Below are positions 12,176 through 23,950 of a stretch of 64,000 nucleotides of DNA, one piece after another. The stretch lies in assembly GCF_905475345.1 (NCBI RefSeq), contig NC_066603.1, forward strand, positions 3,366,501 through 3,430,500, read 5' to 3'. This DNA comes from Vespula vulgaris (Eukaryota; Arthropoda; Insecta; Hymenoptera; Vespidae). The notes under the pieces are model-generated. The model was given only the letters and a program-made list of their open reading frames with translations, ran no database searches and had not been told where the DNA came from. Position 1 is the first letter of the stretch, and every line of letters begins with the position of its first letter. Position numbers and translations under genes: made by a program.

Positions 12176-12748
12176 TATGCAGAATTGAATATACCTTTTT
12201 CTCTCTCTTTTTATTTTTCTCTGTATCTGTCTCTTTCTCCGTTCTATAGCTCTATAACATACCAGAAATATTATGTATATTTGAAGCTTATAAAAAATTC
12301 TTTCTTTCGTCCCTACTCCTCTCTCTGTTTTTAATACGAAGCCTCATTCATCCTTTTCTTTTGCACGGTGGAACCGATTACCAGCTGTTATTGACAGTAG
12401 TAGAGGAAGACAAAAAAACACGATTTAAATCGTCTCATTGACAGGGAGAAAAATTTTTTAGATGACGAATGATTCATACATTTTGTTTTCCTTAATATAA
12501 TAACAACAATAATAATAACGTTATTTACAATTGTTGAAAATTTCTATAAGTAATTTCGTATAAAATCGATCGAAATTTACAATGATAATAATAATAATTG
12601 ATGATAATATAAAATGAAATTGAAAATTTGTGTAAAATATGTGAAATCATTGTTAAAAGAAATAATATGCAATTGGATATTTCTATAAGAAATTTTTTAA
12701 TATAATAATCCCTATCAATTATGATATATTCGTTAATTGATAAATTTC

Positions 12749-12790
<42 letters not shown>

Positions 12791-12820
12791 TAATAATAAT
12801 AATGTAAATAAGAGTGATAC
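12012..12820. other. AT-rich noncoding stretch with (AT)n and (AAT)n
   Basis: (TA)n at 12132-12173; (AAT)n at 12750-12803 with one A-run interruption. A phrase resembling AATTTCTATAAGtAATTT occurs near 12540 and again near 12680, a possible degenerate duplication. Confidence 0.7.
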
Positions 12821-13240
12821 GAAAATTATGATGAAAAATGTTTATAAAATCTGTAAAATCGTTGATATCAATTTCGATACTATATCGAAATTTTGGAAAT
12901 TCTTACGAGGATACGTCACAACGAAATATCAAAAGAAGCACACTTTTAATCTGAAAAATAAACAGATCAGCGAAAAGTTGATAAAGCATTTAAAGTTTCA
13001 TCTGCGGCTGGATTTAATCCGAAGATTAAAACTCGGAAAGCATTGTTGATCTGGGACGAGTCGAGGATTTCTGCGTAGTAGCCGGATATTTTCAGAAAAA
13101 TAAATAGGTATATTGTACGTCGGCCAAAATAAATCAAATATATCACTGTCGACCAGAAGAAAAAAAGAAAAAAAAGAAAACAAAAACGAAAAACCATTGT
13201 TAAATTTTTAACGAGGACGATCACTTTACATTTCATCGCA
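12820..13240. other. Complex segment open in several frames
   Basis: 12960-13110 has normal-looking amino-acid composition in three frames at once. Plus frame 12828-13049 ends in a basic amphipathic stretch (HLRLDLIRRLKLGKH). Another plus frame reads GFNPKIKTRKALLIWDES. The minus frame reads SGYYAEILDSSQINNAF and continues to 12967. At most one can be coding. None is recognised and no flanking splice sites are clear. Confidence 0.3.
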
Positions 13241-13734
13241 AAAAAAAAAAAAAAAAAGAGAGAAAAAAAAAACAGAAAAGAAAGAAAAAGAAAACATTAT
13301 AAATTTACACGTAATTATTTATCATAAGGAACTATTAAACGAAATAATGCTAAACACGTTCCACGAAAAAGAAAAAGAAAGAAAGAATGAGGGTGAGTAC
13401 ATAAAAGACGAAGACAGAGAAAGAGTTATACATAGATATTCAATGACCGTTTATAATTCGTCCATTGTGATCGATACAATGAACTGCAGGAGTTCAATAA
13501 TGCGTAAAGTACCTATCGTTCTCCATGAATTAATCGTTATAACAGTTATAATATGATACAATATAATAAATATCATTTATCAATATATCAAATATTTTAT
13601 TTTCTCCGATAAGCACGTTCGAAAAATGAATGAATTAATACCAGACCATGTTAAAATACAAAAGAACGAATTAGTTAGTATATGCGTATATGTGAAAGAA
13701 AGAAAGATAGAAAAAGAGAAAAACATATATATAT

Positions 13735-13774
<40 letters not shown>

Positions 13775-13800
13775 CGACGTTTTTGACAATTCGAACAAAA
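13240..13800. other. Purine-rich noncoding stretch with (GA)n
   Basis: Plus-strand A/G-rich tracts at 13235-13300 and a (GA)n at 13738-13771. The ORF at 13347-13556 is Lys/Glu-rich from the purine bias and has a donor-like GGGTGAGTAC at 13391; it is not credible without a partner exon. Confidence 0.6.
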
Positions 13801-14290
13801 GTGTCGTTTGCCATTCACTTCAACCCCCAACTACTACCCTTGGTTAGTCCATCGCATCGCCACAGGATTACCTGTCCCCGTCCATCAAATTCAAGGACGA
13901 AGTTGAAAAGTAAATCCTTATAAATTTAACGAAGGTTATGAAAGCAAGCGTCGTATTCCGTTGTGAGTTGAAACGTAACACGATTCGTTGTTGTAAGTTA
14001 GACTTTTAATTTAGATTTAAAAGGCCCACTCGTCGAACGTTAAACGGTACGAGACGACCGTAAAGCCATTTCCCATCTACTCTTTCTCTCTTCGTTACTC
14101 GAAACGCGAGCGAGCTGGCTAAGTGTGCTTGATAGCGCGTCGTAATTACTTTAATTTCGCGAGTGATGAATGCGACGACGACCAATAATGCCCATGAAAA
14201 ATTCACGTACTAATTGCCTATTAAAAGTTTCTTCAGTGCGCTCCGCGCACGGTCCTTTCATCACATCCCTTTTATGCCTAGCGCGCACGA
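13800..14290. other. Complex higher-GC island
   Basis: Non-repetitive and CpG-rich, ending at the long GA tract. It contains CGTAATTACTTTAATT near 14139 (a TAATTA homeodomain-type core) and GCGCGC at 14279-14285. The minus frame 14006-14206 and plus frame 14170-14280 overlap and neither is recognised. A regulatory element is possible. Confidence 0.4.
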
Positions 14291-14294
14291 GAGA

Positions 14295-14299
<5 letters not shown>

Positions 14300-14331
<32 letters not shown>

Positions 14332-14390
14332 TGTGAGAGAGAGAAAGAGAGAGAGAGTTTTCTTTTTTCTATCTTTTTCTTTCTTTCTTT

Positions 14391-14422
<32 letters not shown>
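14300..14422. repeat. (GA)n followed by (CT)n inverted pair
   Basis: (GA)n at 14300-14329 and 14335-14357, then a T-rich spacer, then (CT)n at 14392-14422. The two tracts are complementary, so the DNA or a transcript could fold into a stem of about 30 bp. A further CT tract lies at 14457-14474. Confidence 0.93.
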
Positions 14423-14425
<3 letters not shown>

Positions 14426-14479
14426 TCTCTGTATCTGTCTCTTTGTCTGTGACTTTCTCTCTCTCTCTCTCTCTTTCTT

Positions 14480-15790
14480 TCTTTCAGTGTATATATACTT
14501 CTATCTCTTTCCTCTACTAACTTTTCATTATTTATTTGTATACACATTTTTCTTTTTACTATTTTGTTATTTATTTTCTTTTTAACCAGCTCGAACTTGG
14601 TCATAGCGTGTTTCTTTTTTCAACGGGACACCTTTTGTATTATATATATACATATACGTATTATATATATATATGTCTGTGTGTGTGTATATAAAAAATG
14701 TGGTGCGACATAAAATAGCGTCGAGACCGAGGGCGAAAGGTGGCTTTCTTTTTTCTTTTTCTTTTTCTTTTTCTTCGTCTTTTTCTTCTCCTTTTTCCCT
14801 TCTCTTCTTTTCAAGACTATGAGGAAAGAAAAACAAAGTACAATGAGGGAAGAAGAGAATGAGAAAATAAAGCGATTGTGATGAGAATAGAGAGAGAGAG
14901 AGAGAGAGGGTGGGACGAAGACTCCTTACACGAACTTTTTCAACAATCTTTTCTGCTTGACGAAATTAAACCTGTCCGATTGAAGTCCGTGTGATGAAGG
15001 ACCTAGCGTTGTTACAAATTTTCTTCTCCATTTCGTATTAGCATGAATATAGTCTATTTAATATGTATATTAAAATATCATGAATATCGTCGGCCGTATA
15101 AGATTATATATTACGTATATCTTCGTGTATATGTGCGTATGTACGTTGTGCGTGAATGCGTTTATTTAAGCGTATGTGTGCGTGATTATTGTACGTGTAT
15201 ATATATATATGCGCGAGATGCTTCATTTAAAGTCCCAGTGCAACTTGTCGGACGATGCTCGAACAAAATAACTTTTCACTTTGCTTTGAATTAAAACTCC
15301 TCGCCAAAGTTGTCCTTTGAAGCGGTTCGCTTTGCTGTAATCTCGTGTCCTTAAAAAATGAAAGATGGAGAGAAAGAGAGATAAAGAGAAAGAGAGAGAG
15401 AGAGAGAGAGAGATAGAGAAAGAGAGAGAAGAAGATAATTGAAAGGAGTTAACCGAAGCGAGAGCTTTGATATTATGTTTTATCATTATTTTATTTTCTA
15501 CGTCCAACGTGTACTCGTTAATACTCGCTGGGATTATTGAAAAAATGTAAAATATCGCAAAATATCGTTTTTCATATCGCGAATGAAAGAAATGCCAAAG
15601 AAATTCTGGAAATAAAATCGATAAAAAAGGAGAATGATGAGAGGGATGATTAATGATGAAAATAACTAGATTAGAAGATTAAAAGAGAGAAAGAAATGAA
15701 ATATTCAGAGAAATGAAAAATTCGAATACTTTGGTTCATCGAAAATATATAATCGTTATGTTCATTGTTATGATTGTCTTTTTAGCAACG
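14480..15790. other. Mixed noncoding stretch
   Basis: Polypyrimidine at 14480-14580 and 14745-14810; a (GA)n at 14891-14908; an interrupted (GA)n at 15363-15430; AT-rich or A-rich elsewhere. A short complex patch (14930-15050) and 15230-15360 carry no supportable frame. Confidence 0.6.
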
Positions 15791-15835
15791 TATCATTGCG
15801 AATTTATAGTCTTTGCAAATTTGAGAGAGAAAGAG

Positions 15836-16640
15836 AGAGAATGATATATTAAAAAGTGACTGAAAAGGAATAGTATGCGATATAAAGGATGTTTCAAACT
15901 TAAATAACATATTAGCTTTACTACGAAGATGAAAAAAGTCATCAATTCACTGAGCAGGTACAGTGAAAAGACGATAAATTAGAAGATTAGAAAAAGCAAA
16001 TAATGTTCCGAGTTCGTGTCTGAAATTAGAACGTCAGCCTAGGCAAAAAACTTTAAAAATTATGCCTATTATTATGCCTGTTTTTATATCAACGTTATAC
16101 ACACAAAATGAAAGAGAGAGAGAGAGAGAGAAAGAATACATATATGTACATACGTATGTACGTACGTATATACATATATAGAAAAAGTGACTGTAAAGAA
16201 ATAAAGACAAATGCATAGGTTGTTTCAAGCTTAAATAACATATTATACTTATTATAAAAATAAAAATAAAAAGCTACGAGTTCGTTAAAGAAAAGAATGG
16301 AAAAAATAAATTAGAACGTTAGAAGTAAAAAAAAAAGAAAAAATAGAATAAAAAATATAAGTATAAAAATTATGTTTCAAATTCGTATCGGTCTATACAA
16401 AAAGAGAAAAGAAAAAATTCGACAACATTAACACGAAAGAAAAATGACCGAAAAACAATAGAACAAACTTTACAGAATATTTGAAATTTATTATCTATAT
16501 TATAAAGATTATTACGTTCATAAGACTTAAGAAATAGTTTAAGCCGATATTTCCATTCTCACGATCAGATCTAACAAACGATGTTAAAAGACCCTATTTG
16601 AAAAATAGAACGATGTTACTTTCGAATTATTTAATTAAAA
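15836..16640. repeat. Degenerate tandem triplication, ~300-bp period
   Basis: The phrase AAAGTGACTGaAAAG...GATGTTTCAAaCTTAAATAACATATTA occurs near 15852-15915. A diverged copy lies near 16183-16245, and a weaker one near 16440-16505 (GACCGAAAAAC...TTTGAAATTTATTAT). Each is followed by A-rich sequence and a TTAGAA word. The first two copies are clearly related; the third is tentative. Confidence 0.6.
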
Positions 16641-17000
16641 ATTTAACTAATACTTTGTAAAAAAAACTATAATAATCCCATGCATCGTTCTTTGTTAAAA
16701 ACTTCAAACCACAAGATAAAACTTAAAATATTTAAAAATACAAACTTACTTAATGATATATTTTACAAAATAAACATAATATATTTTATTATATTGACAT
16801 TTAATTATTATCATTTAATTTATATTAATTATATTAATTACAATATATTTCATTATATTTATTATTAAAATAAATATAATAACGACTTAATAAGGTATTT
16901 AAATAATATATTGAAAAAAATAAGCATTAAAGTACACTGTAAAATAGAATACGAGAGACTCGAATAAATCAAAAAAAATTGGTATTTCATCATTGAGCCA
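16640..17000. other. AT-rich noncoding stretch
   Basis: Dominated by ATTAT/TATTA words around 16750-16900. The plus frame at 16680-16868 is Ile/Tyr/Asn-rich from composition alone. Confidence 0.65.
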
Positions 17001-17300
17001 TTGAATGTTGTCCTCGTCTTTTAAAAATCTCGGCAGTGACTAATGAAACGAGTTAGGTGAACAATGACTTCGATGAAAAGAGTTTGGACAATAAGTCTCA
17101 AGAATCGATTTGGAGGGTGTTCCTTAAGTTGAAGATATATACCAAGAGTATATGGGGGTGGACAAGATTTTGATTGGAAGAAGGAGGTTTTCAAAATCTC
17201 AAAAATTCTAAAGAGCTTCCTATCTCGAACGATGTTTTTTGAAAAGTCCACAAATCGATATCGCTATGAACTCGGTCAGGTAATCGCGCGCGCGCATGCG
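17000..17300. other. Complex island ending in an alternating CG run
   Basis: 17010-17280 is non-repetitive with normal composition. The minus frame 17021-17251 (FEILKTSFFQSKSCPPPYTL and onward) is not recognised. The island ends at a 16-base G/C-dominated alternating purine-pyrimidine run at 17285-17300, followed by a GA tract. Confidence 0.4.
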
Positions 17301-17342
17301 AGAAAGAAAAAAAATAAAGAGAGAGAAAGAGAGAGAGAGAGA

Positions 17343-17636
17343 ATTTCTTCTTGAATTATTTCATAAACTCGAGAATTTGATGATTTAAAAATTTGATAAA
17401 ATCTTTTTATCATTTATTAAATAATATATATTTTTTTATCAATATTATCTGATTAATAATAATATTAATAATTCAATTCAATAACGATTAATATTATTTT
17501 ATTAATGACAACAATATCATTATGAATAAGACAATAATAAGATATATATATTATTTAATTAATAATTAAATAAAGATTTTATCAAGTTTTTAAGTCATCA
17601 TGAAATTTAATCGTCATCAACTTGACGAAGAAAATT
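17343..17636. repeat. Foldback / inverted-repeat element
   Basis: The left arm at about 17373-17433 (core TTTGATAAAATCTTT, then TTAAATAATATATA) is the reverse complement, with a few mismatches, of the right arm at 17541-17608 (TATATATTATTTAATT, then AAAGATTTTATCAAG). Weaker complementarity extends outward to about 17343 and 17636. The arms flank about 110 bases of AT-rich loop. There is no open frame. It is a MITE-like foldback or a long hairpin of unknown origin. Confidence 0.65.
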
Positions 17637-17639
17637 ATA

Positions 17640-18100
17640 TTATTAATAAAAAGAATTTGATTGTTATATGATTAATACAAATAATTTCATATCATTCTAT
17701 TATTAATAAAATAATATTAAACATTTCTTTATTATCATCGTTTATAGACTAAAATTCTCTTTTGTTAAGAGTCCTTTGTTATTCGTATTCGACCGAGAAT
17801 AATTTTACTTTACGAGGATTTACGAAATTACTTGAACGCGTATACGCGTCAAATGGCGTGTACATTAATTGCTCTACGACGTTATGAGAAATCCCATGTG
17901 TATGTACGTATGTATAATATCTATGTACGTAACGTTACTTATCTCTTGTAACCTTTACCTCGACAAAGATATTTAGACTGAAATAAATATATTTCAAATA
18001 AACAGAAAATGCGAGTTTCGTCACGTACTCGTACTCGTTATTTTCTAAGTAAAATGTTAAAAAAAAAAAAAAAAAAAATATTTGGAGTATTTAATAAGGT
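17640..18100. other. AT-rich noncoding stretch
   Basis: AT-rich with scattered ATTAATAA words. 17750-18050 is moderately complex, and an A18 run lies at about 18060-18077. No gene signals. Confidence 0.6.
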
Positions 18101-21100
18101 GGAATAGAACGAGGGGTGTGGTTTAACTCCCACCACAAAAATTGTAATATATCTTCTACTCCGTAAGGAATATTTGTTCAGTCACGATTTGGACACACTC
18201 GAGGAAAGATCGTTCGAGGACAAATGGCTTAGACAACAAGTTTACTAGTTCGCAATATCGATTCTTAGTATATTTATACGTCTCTACAACGTACTGTAAT
18301 TCGAACGATACTTCATTGTGTACGTTCCTACGAAGTCGTCCTACTAGTGTAAACATCGACGACACACAAGTGTTGATATTAGTTAAAGCTAAATAAATAT
18401 ATCGTCGTAAGAATATTATATTCGAAGGTCGAATCAAAGTTTCTACGTTTCTCTTCTCGAGTATTAAGAAATTTGTAGTAAGTAAAATTAATTTTGATAT
18501 ACGTACGAACGTATGTATGTACGTATCTATTTAACTCGATGAGACTTATTAATCGATTTAATCAAAATCTTTCAGTTTGGAGAAAAGTTTTCGAGATCAA
18601 GATCGTTTCATATGATATACATCACGTACCACATATACGTATATAATTCTTTTTTTTTTCCTTTCTCTCTTTATTATCAGACTCGTATAGAATTGAAGTA
18701 ATATCTTGGAATTACAAGATCGTAAGAAAATTCGTAATTATTCTTAGTATACCGATCAAAGCTCGATATCACGACGATATCACGACGTAACTCTTCGAAC
18801 ATCGTTCGTACTTAATTATTCGTCTCAAGATTTTTCCAATGGAGTCAAGGTCAACGATACGTAACGTAGAACCGATTTTTACGATTTTTACGAAACATTC
18901 ATCTTTAAACAGATTGATCAAGAATTCACTGTTTATTTAATAACATTGTTAATAATGAAGAAGAAACAACTCATCGACGTCGAAACTCAAGAAACGTTCG
19001 TTAATTAACCACTAGAATAAAATTAGAATTATTATTGCATCGAGATCGAGTAAATATTCTTAAAAGCGTTATCAAAGCGGAATAAATAAATTTCAAGATC
19101 GAGAAGGTTAGTTTATGTCGTTGGATGATACGATACACGTATAAAGACAATAACGGAGAAAAGTTACGACGTTGTATAACTCGGGATACGTTTGGAAAAT
19201 AATATAACGAAACGCGAGAAATGGTTGAGCCGTTCGCAGTTGTCGTAAATCGTTGAAAGATTCGTACTCTCGTTTTTATTGTTTTTATTTTTTTGTTTGT
19301 TTAGAATGAATGTTTCGAATGTAGAACGCTTGGAGATAGATTTTAATGTTAATTAAAATTTTAAGTTAAAACGTTTCAAAAACAAAGTTAACAAATTTGA
19401 AATTATAACATAGAGATGACTTTGTGTCAATCGTTGGACTTAACACTGATGTTAATTTATATCGTATTTATCGAGATTGATAAATCTCTGATTAAATGCG
19501 TATTTATATTATATATTGAAGAATATATCACGCAATAATTGAAACAAATTGTTCGAATAAAGCGAATAAAAATCGGATTGTTTGTTTCCGATTCGAAAGA
19601 CGATAAAGTGTATTTTAGAATTAATTTAAGTGGTCACCAATCACGTTCTCGAAATATATTTCATTAGTAATTCATTTTTAATTATTAAAGATGTGAAATA
19701 TTTCTTAGAGCAGAGTCAAACGAACGATCGTAAATCTTAAAGGAAGTATCCGTAATAATTATTTTAATATTTTTCATCGAATGTTATCGACGTTAAAGTC
19801 AATACAAATTGAAAGAGAAATTGTAATTCAAAAAAAAAAAAAAGCGATACTCGTAACGATTGATTCGTTTTCTTTGAAAGCTCGATCTTTAGCTCTGACA
19901 AATTCAATTGCACGCGTTAATATCCTCGATAATAATAATGAGAAATATCAATGTAAAGTAGTTGTCAGAGACAAGCGAGCACGATTGATTGAATTTCATT
20001 ATCGAAAACTGTTGAAACGTCATTGAAATTAATCGAACGAAAAAAATCAACAACGAAACGAACCACCCGATAGAAGTCACGATTGGACAAGAGTATCCAA
20101 TCGAAATATTCAAGTCTTGCTGGATTTGTTATAGGTTTCTTGTAATCACAGTTGCGCAATTATCGTTAAGTTACGTTAAGTGATCGCTATTAAAAAGTTC
20201 GATGAGCCAACGCGGATTAATGCCTTCTCTTTATCTTTGTTTTTCCTTTATTTATTTATTTTTTTCTTTTTATTCTTTACCGTGCATCGATCAGATCCGA
20301 TTGGTAAACGATGGAGTAATTGCGTAAAAAAAAAAGAAAAAAGAAAAAACGTAACTAGAAACGCTTCTCTGAAAATCAGAGAAGGTTCATTGTCTCTGAT
20401 TGGAAGTTGCAAGGATAGCGAAATTTCTTCAATCAAAATAATGTTCATCGAATGACTCGATTATCCTTGAAGAAAAATGTTAATCGTAGAATTAATCTTA
20501 GATAGTAACGTAGATGAATACGTATGAAAAAAAAATTATTATTTCGAGAATGATACTAATTTTGTCGGAGCCTTCGAAAGTATTCGATTGGAACTAGCGA
20601 CTTTATTACAACCCTTAAAACTGTAATAATCGTGTATCTCAAAAAGTTATCGAAGAATCTTATCGATTGGTACATTCCAATGGTAACTGAGAACTCGATA
20701 TTTCAACAGTCAACCGCCATTAAATCTTTCAAACATCATTTAATTACAGTAATGGAAGACGAGTGTTCGATCGAGCGAACGATTAAATACTTTCTTGATT
20801 AGATCTTTATCTCTCCTTGAATTCGATCTTATTGCCCATAATACTTTCTTATCGATGATTTGTTAACAATCATTCGGTAGGATAAAGAGATACGGTAGGA
20901 TGTTACGTCGAATGAATTTTCTATTTAACATTTTATGAAAGATAACTGTTTTCGAAATGAACGATAGAGAAAATATGTAAGTCGATTAAATCAAATTAAT
21001 TTTATGATGTAAACGGCAACAGCTTCTGTTTTTTTTTTTTTCTTTTCTTTTTTGGTTTAGTATAGAAAGACATTGAAAATCATCAAGAAAGACGACCCTC

Positions 21101-21400
21101 GTTTAGATGTAATTTTAAATTTAGTTAGTGATCAATACCTTGATGCAACTGATTATTGCATACGATTTGTTTCCGACAATATTTCCTCGTAGACCGATTG
21201 AAACGAAGTTTTTCAAAACATCGCTAGTGTTTATCAAAATTACGTTTTTTCTGTTGTTAATTTAATTAAACGTAAATTCGTTGAATATAATTGCGAAATT
21301 CTCAAAAGATCGATACCATCTTTCTTATTCGATCGATCTGTAACTAATTATTATAAATACGTTTATAAATCGATTATAAAACGATTGATTTTTTAAAGTT
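18100..21400. other. Longest low-repeat segment; no gene recognised
   Basis: About 3.3 kb almost free of microsatellites, with intermediate AT content and many TCGA/CGAT words. Several frames have normal composition, including minus 18156-18528 and plus 19781-20026, but none shows a known motif or flanking splice signals. Hairpins: CGATTGGA (20080-20087) pairs with TCCAATCG (20096-20103), and CTTCTCTGA (20364-20372) pairs with TCAGAGAAG (20376-20384). It may be an old intron or intergenic spacer with regulatory content. Confidence 0.45.
20364..20384. other. Perfect 9-bp stem hairpin, 3-base loop
   Basis: CTTCTCTGA is followed by AAA and then TCAGAGAAG. This is a perfect inverted repeat in otherwise ordinary sequence. 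Function unknown. Confidence 0.75.
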
Positions 21401-21450
21401 AATAATAAATTATCTACTATTTAATACACGATCTATCAATTTATATATAC

Positions 21451-21496
<46 letters not shown>

Positions 21497-21987
21497 TTTA
21501 TCGAAAATATTTTCTATCGTCGATATTTATAATATTAATCTTTATTAGACATCGTTTCTTCTCTTTTTTTCTTAGAACGAACGAGGACACTTTTATCATC
21601 CAACGTAATTACATCTTTTTCTTAGTCTAGTTTTTTTTTCTTTCTTTTCTTTTCTTTTTTTTTTTTTTAATTAAATTTTATCCGTATCGTTTAACGTATC
21701 GTAAATTAAACTTGTTTATAATAATAATGGATCTTTATCAATTGACTTATCGACCACCCTCTATAATGTATAGATAGGGGGATAGATAAAGAGGGAGAAA
21801 GGGATACGCTATACATAGGGTGAAAGGTCGTTGGCTCCTTTAAGAGTCGACGAAGAGCAAAGTGCACTTTAGCGCGCATGTCTTTCATTATCGTAACAAC
21901 TGCATAAGTGATACTCCAGGCGTTTCTGAATACTACTACGGACTTACGAACGTAGTCAACCTAGACGATTATTAACGTTCGGCATCG

Positions 21988-22021
<34 letters not shown>

Positions 22022-22416
22022 TTACTTATTCCATTTCCATTTCTCTTTCTCTTTCGTATCCTTTTGACTAAAGTAAATATCTTTGGAAAATTTGTTTTTA
22101 AATACATCATATGAATTAAATAAAGATGTAATCGATTACGCTCGCGAGTTTAACGATTTTAAACGAACGTTTGTTATAACACTAATTACGATAGACATTA
22201 AATAATTATTTATTTTTTCATCAAAATCATTTTCGCTTAGATATATTTGTATTACGATTACACGAGTGTTTTGTTGAATTTTCTTTTCTTTTTTCTCTCT
22301 CTCTTTTTTTTTTCTAGTTTTTAGTTTTCATATCTCACGTGCGTGCACACGTATACTTTTTTAAAATGAATTTCAAAATATTATTTTTTATATTCTTTTT
22401 TTATATACGTATATAT
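21400..22416. other. Noncoding stretch with (AT)n and (CT)n
   Basis: (TA)n at about 21455-21491, T-rich runs at 21630-21670, (CT)n at 21989-22010. A more complex patch at 21710-21990 has no supportable frame. Confidence 0.65.
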
Positions 22417-22665
22417 CTTATATATTACGTTTATCGATTAAATGAAGTATCAATTTGAAAAGTGATTGAACAATTCCATTTAAAAATAATATCACCACTC
22501 CAATGCTAGATTCCAGAACGCTACGATCTATATGTATTATATTTCTTATATATTACATTTATCGATTAAACGAAGTATCAATTTTAAATAAAAGCGATCG
22601 AACAATTCCATTTAAAAATAACATTACCACTCCGTAACGTTAGATACCATAATACTATGATTCCA
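22417..22665. repeat. Tandem duplication, 128-bp period
   Basis: The block starting TATATTACGTTTATCGATTA at 22421 recurs as TATATTACATTTATCGATTA at 22549. Both copies continue through GAAGTATCAATTT, GAACAATTCCATTTAAAAAT and CACTCC. The copies differ by scattered substitutions and small indels. Confidence 0.85.
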
Positions 22666-23100
22666 TATAAAAAGATGATATATTTAAATGAGTGATCACG
22701 TTCGCGTTGTTTACTAATAAAAAATTAAACGTCGACTGAACAAAGATTACGTGGAACGTTTATTGGTCTAATAAATAATCTAACAATCATCGATTTTTAT
22801 ATACAAATATATAATATTATATATTAATTATTTATACTGAAAATATCTCGCCACAGTTGCACAGAGTAATGAAAGAATAATGACCGTGCTGCCTGTTAAA
22901 AGTAAAGAAAGAGAAAAAAGATTATAGTGGGTGGTTGAAACGAGGACGTCTCTTTATCTCTCTCTCTCCCTCTCTCTCTCTCTCTCTTTCTTTTTCTCTT
23001 CAATAAGGATAAAAAAGGAAAGAACTGACAAGGAATAAACGAGGGCGACGGATCGTGGGTGGAGTTACGCCACGAGATGAGTAAACTTCCAGTTAGCAAG
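22666..23100. other. AT-rich then pyrimidine-tract noncoding sequence
   Basis: AT-rich to about 22850, then interrupted (CT)n at 22951-22987. 23030-23110 is briefly complex. No gene. Confidence 0.6.
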
Positions 23101-23121
23101 AGCACTTGTTTCCATCCCACC

Positions 23122-23215
23122 CTTCTTCTTTTGCTTTTGCTTTCTCTTCTTCTTCCTCTTCTTCATCTTCTTCTTCTTCTTCTTCTTCTTTTGCTTCTTC
23201 TTTTGCTTTCTTCTA
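23122..23215. repeat. (TTC)n-like trinucleotide tract
   Basis: Imperfect TTC/CTT triplets interspersed with TTTTGC. They translate to poly-Leu or poly-Ser depending on frame, which accounts for the overlapping open frames at 23059-23582. Confidence 0.9.
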
Positions 23216-23379
23216 TTTTATTTTATTTCGTCATTCGTTCTTCTTCTTCTCGTTGAGACCGACCTTACTAAGAAGGGTATACGGGATTTACGCACCATCA
23301 GCGTACCGCTGTAATGACTACGTTTCTTCGAAAAAAAAAAGAAAAAAATTGCAAAGAAAATATTTATCCAAGAATTTTA

Positions 23380-23757
23380 ATTTTCTATGGTACTACTTTT
23401 TTGTTATATCTTGCTATCTTCGTTTTATCGAGATAATCCAATTCAATCTGATTTATTTATCTTCTTTTCGTTTTTATTTTTTTATTCGATCAATCGATTT
23501 TATGCTTTTCTTTAATCCGATGTATTTTTCTATTTTTTCTCTATTGTTATATATTCTTTTTTTTTATCTTCGTGTTATCTGATCACATATATATATGAAT
23601 ATTTATAATCGCTTTACATCGATATTAATGTTATTAATTATACAAATCTTCGTTATATTTCTTTCGATCATCTTATTCGATGTTGTTGATACATTATTTT
23701 GGATTTCTTTATTATATCTTTTTAGTCTTATTTTATTTCGATCCTCCGATTTTATAT

Positions 23758-23801
<44 letters not shown>

Positions 23802-23950
23802 ATAAATTTTCTTCGTGCTCCTCTATTACAACTTCTTTTTATCTTTATTTTATTTGATCATTCTTTTTTTATGATATCTAATATATTTTTATACTTCTTT
23901 ATTATATCTTTCTATTTTTATGTTATCTGTTTATCTAATTTTACGATACA
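23380..23950. repeat. Degenerate T-rich minisatellite-like region
   Basis: Phrases such as TTTATTTTATTTcGATC, TATCTTCGTGTTATCTGATC and TTATGTTATCTGTTTATC recur at intervals of roughly 80-120 bases. A (CA)n(TA)n tract interrupts at 23759-23802. The period is irregular, so the call is tentative. Confidence 0.4.

Noticed and set aside
13347..13400. ATG followed by a donor-like GGGTGAGTAC at 13391
   Set aside because: The 15-codon frame is Lys/Glu-rich from a purine tract and no acceptor or second exon is visible, so it is weaker than the case at 40212.
20753..20772. TGGAAGAC seed resembling miR-7
   Set aside because: Similarity stops after the seed and no foldback arm is evident. The same 8-mer also occurs near 10269, so it is probably chance.
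23059..23582. Two overlapping plus-strand frames of 65 and 158 codons
   Set aside because: Poly-Leu and poly-Ser from the (TTC)n tract read in two phases.
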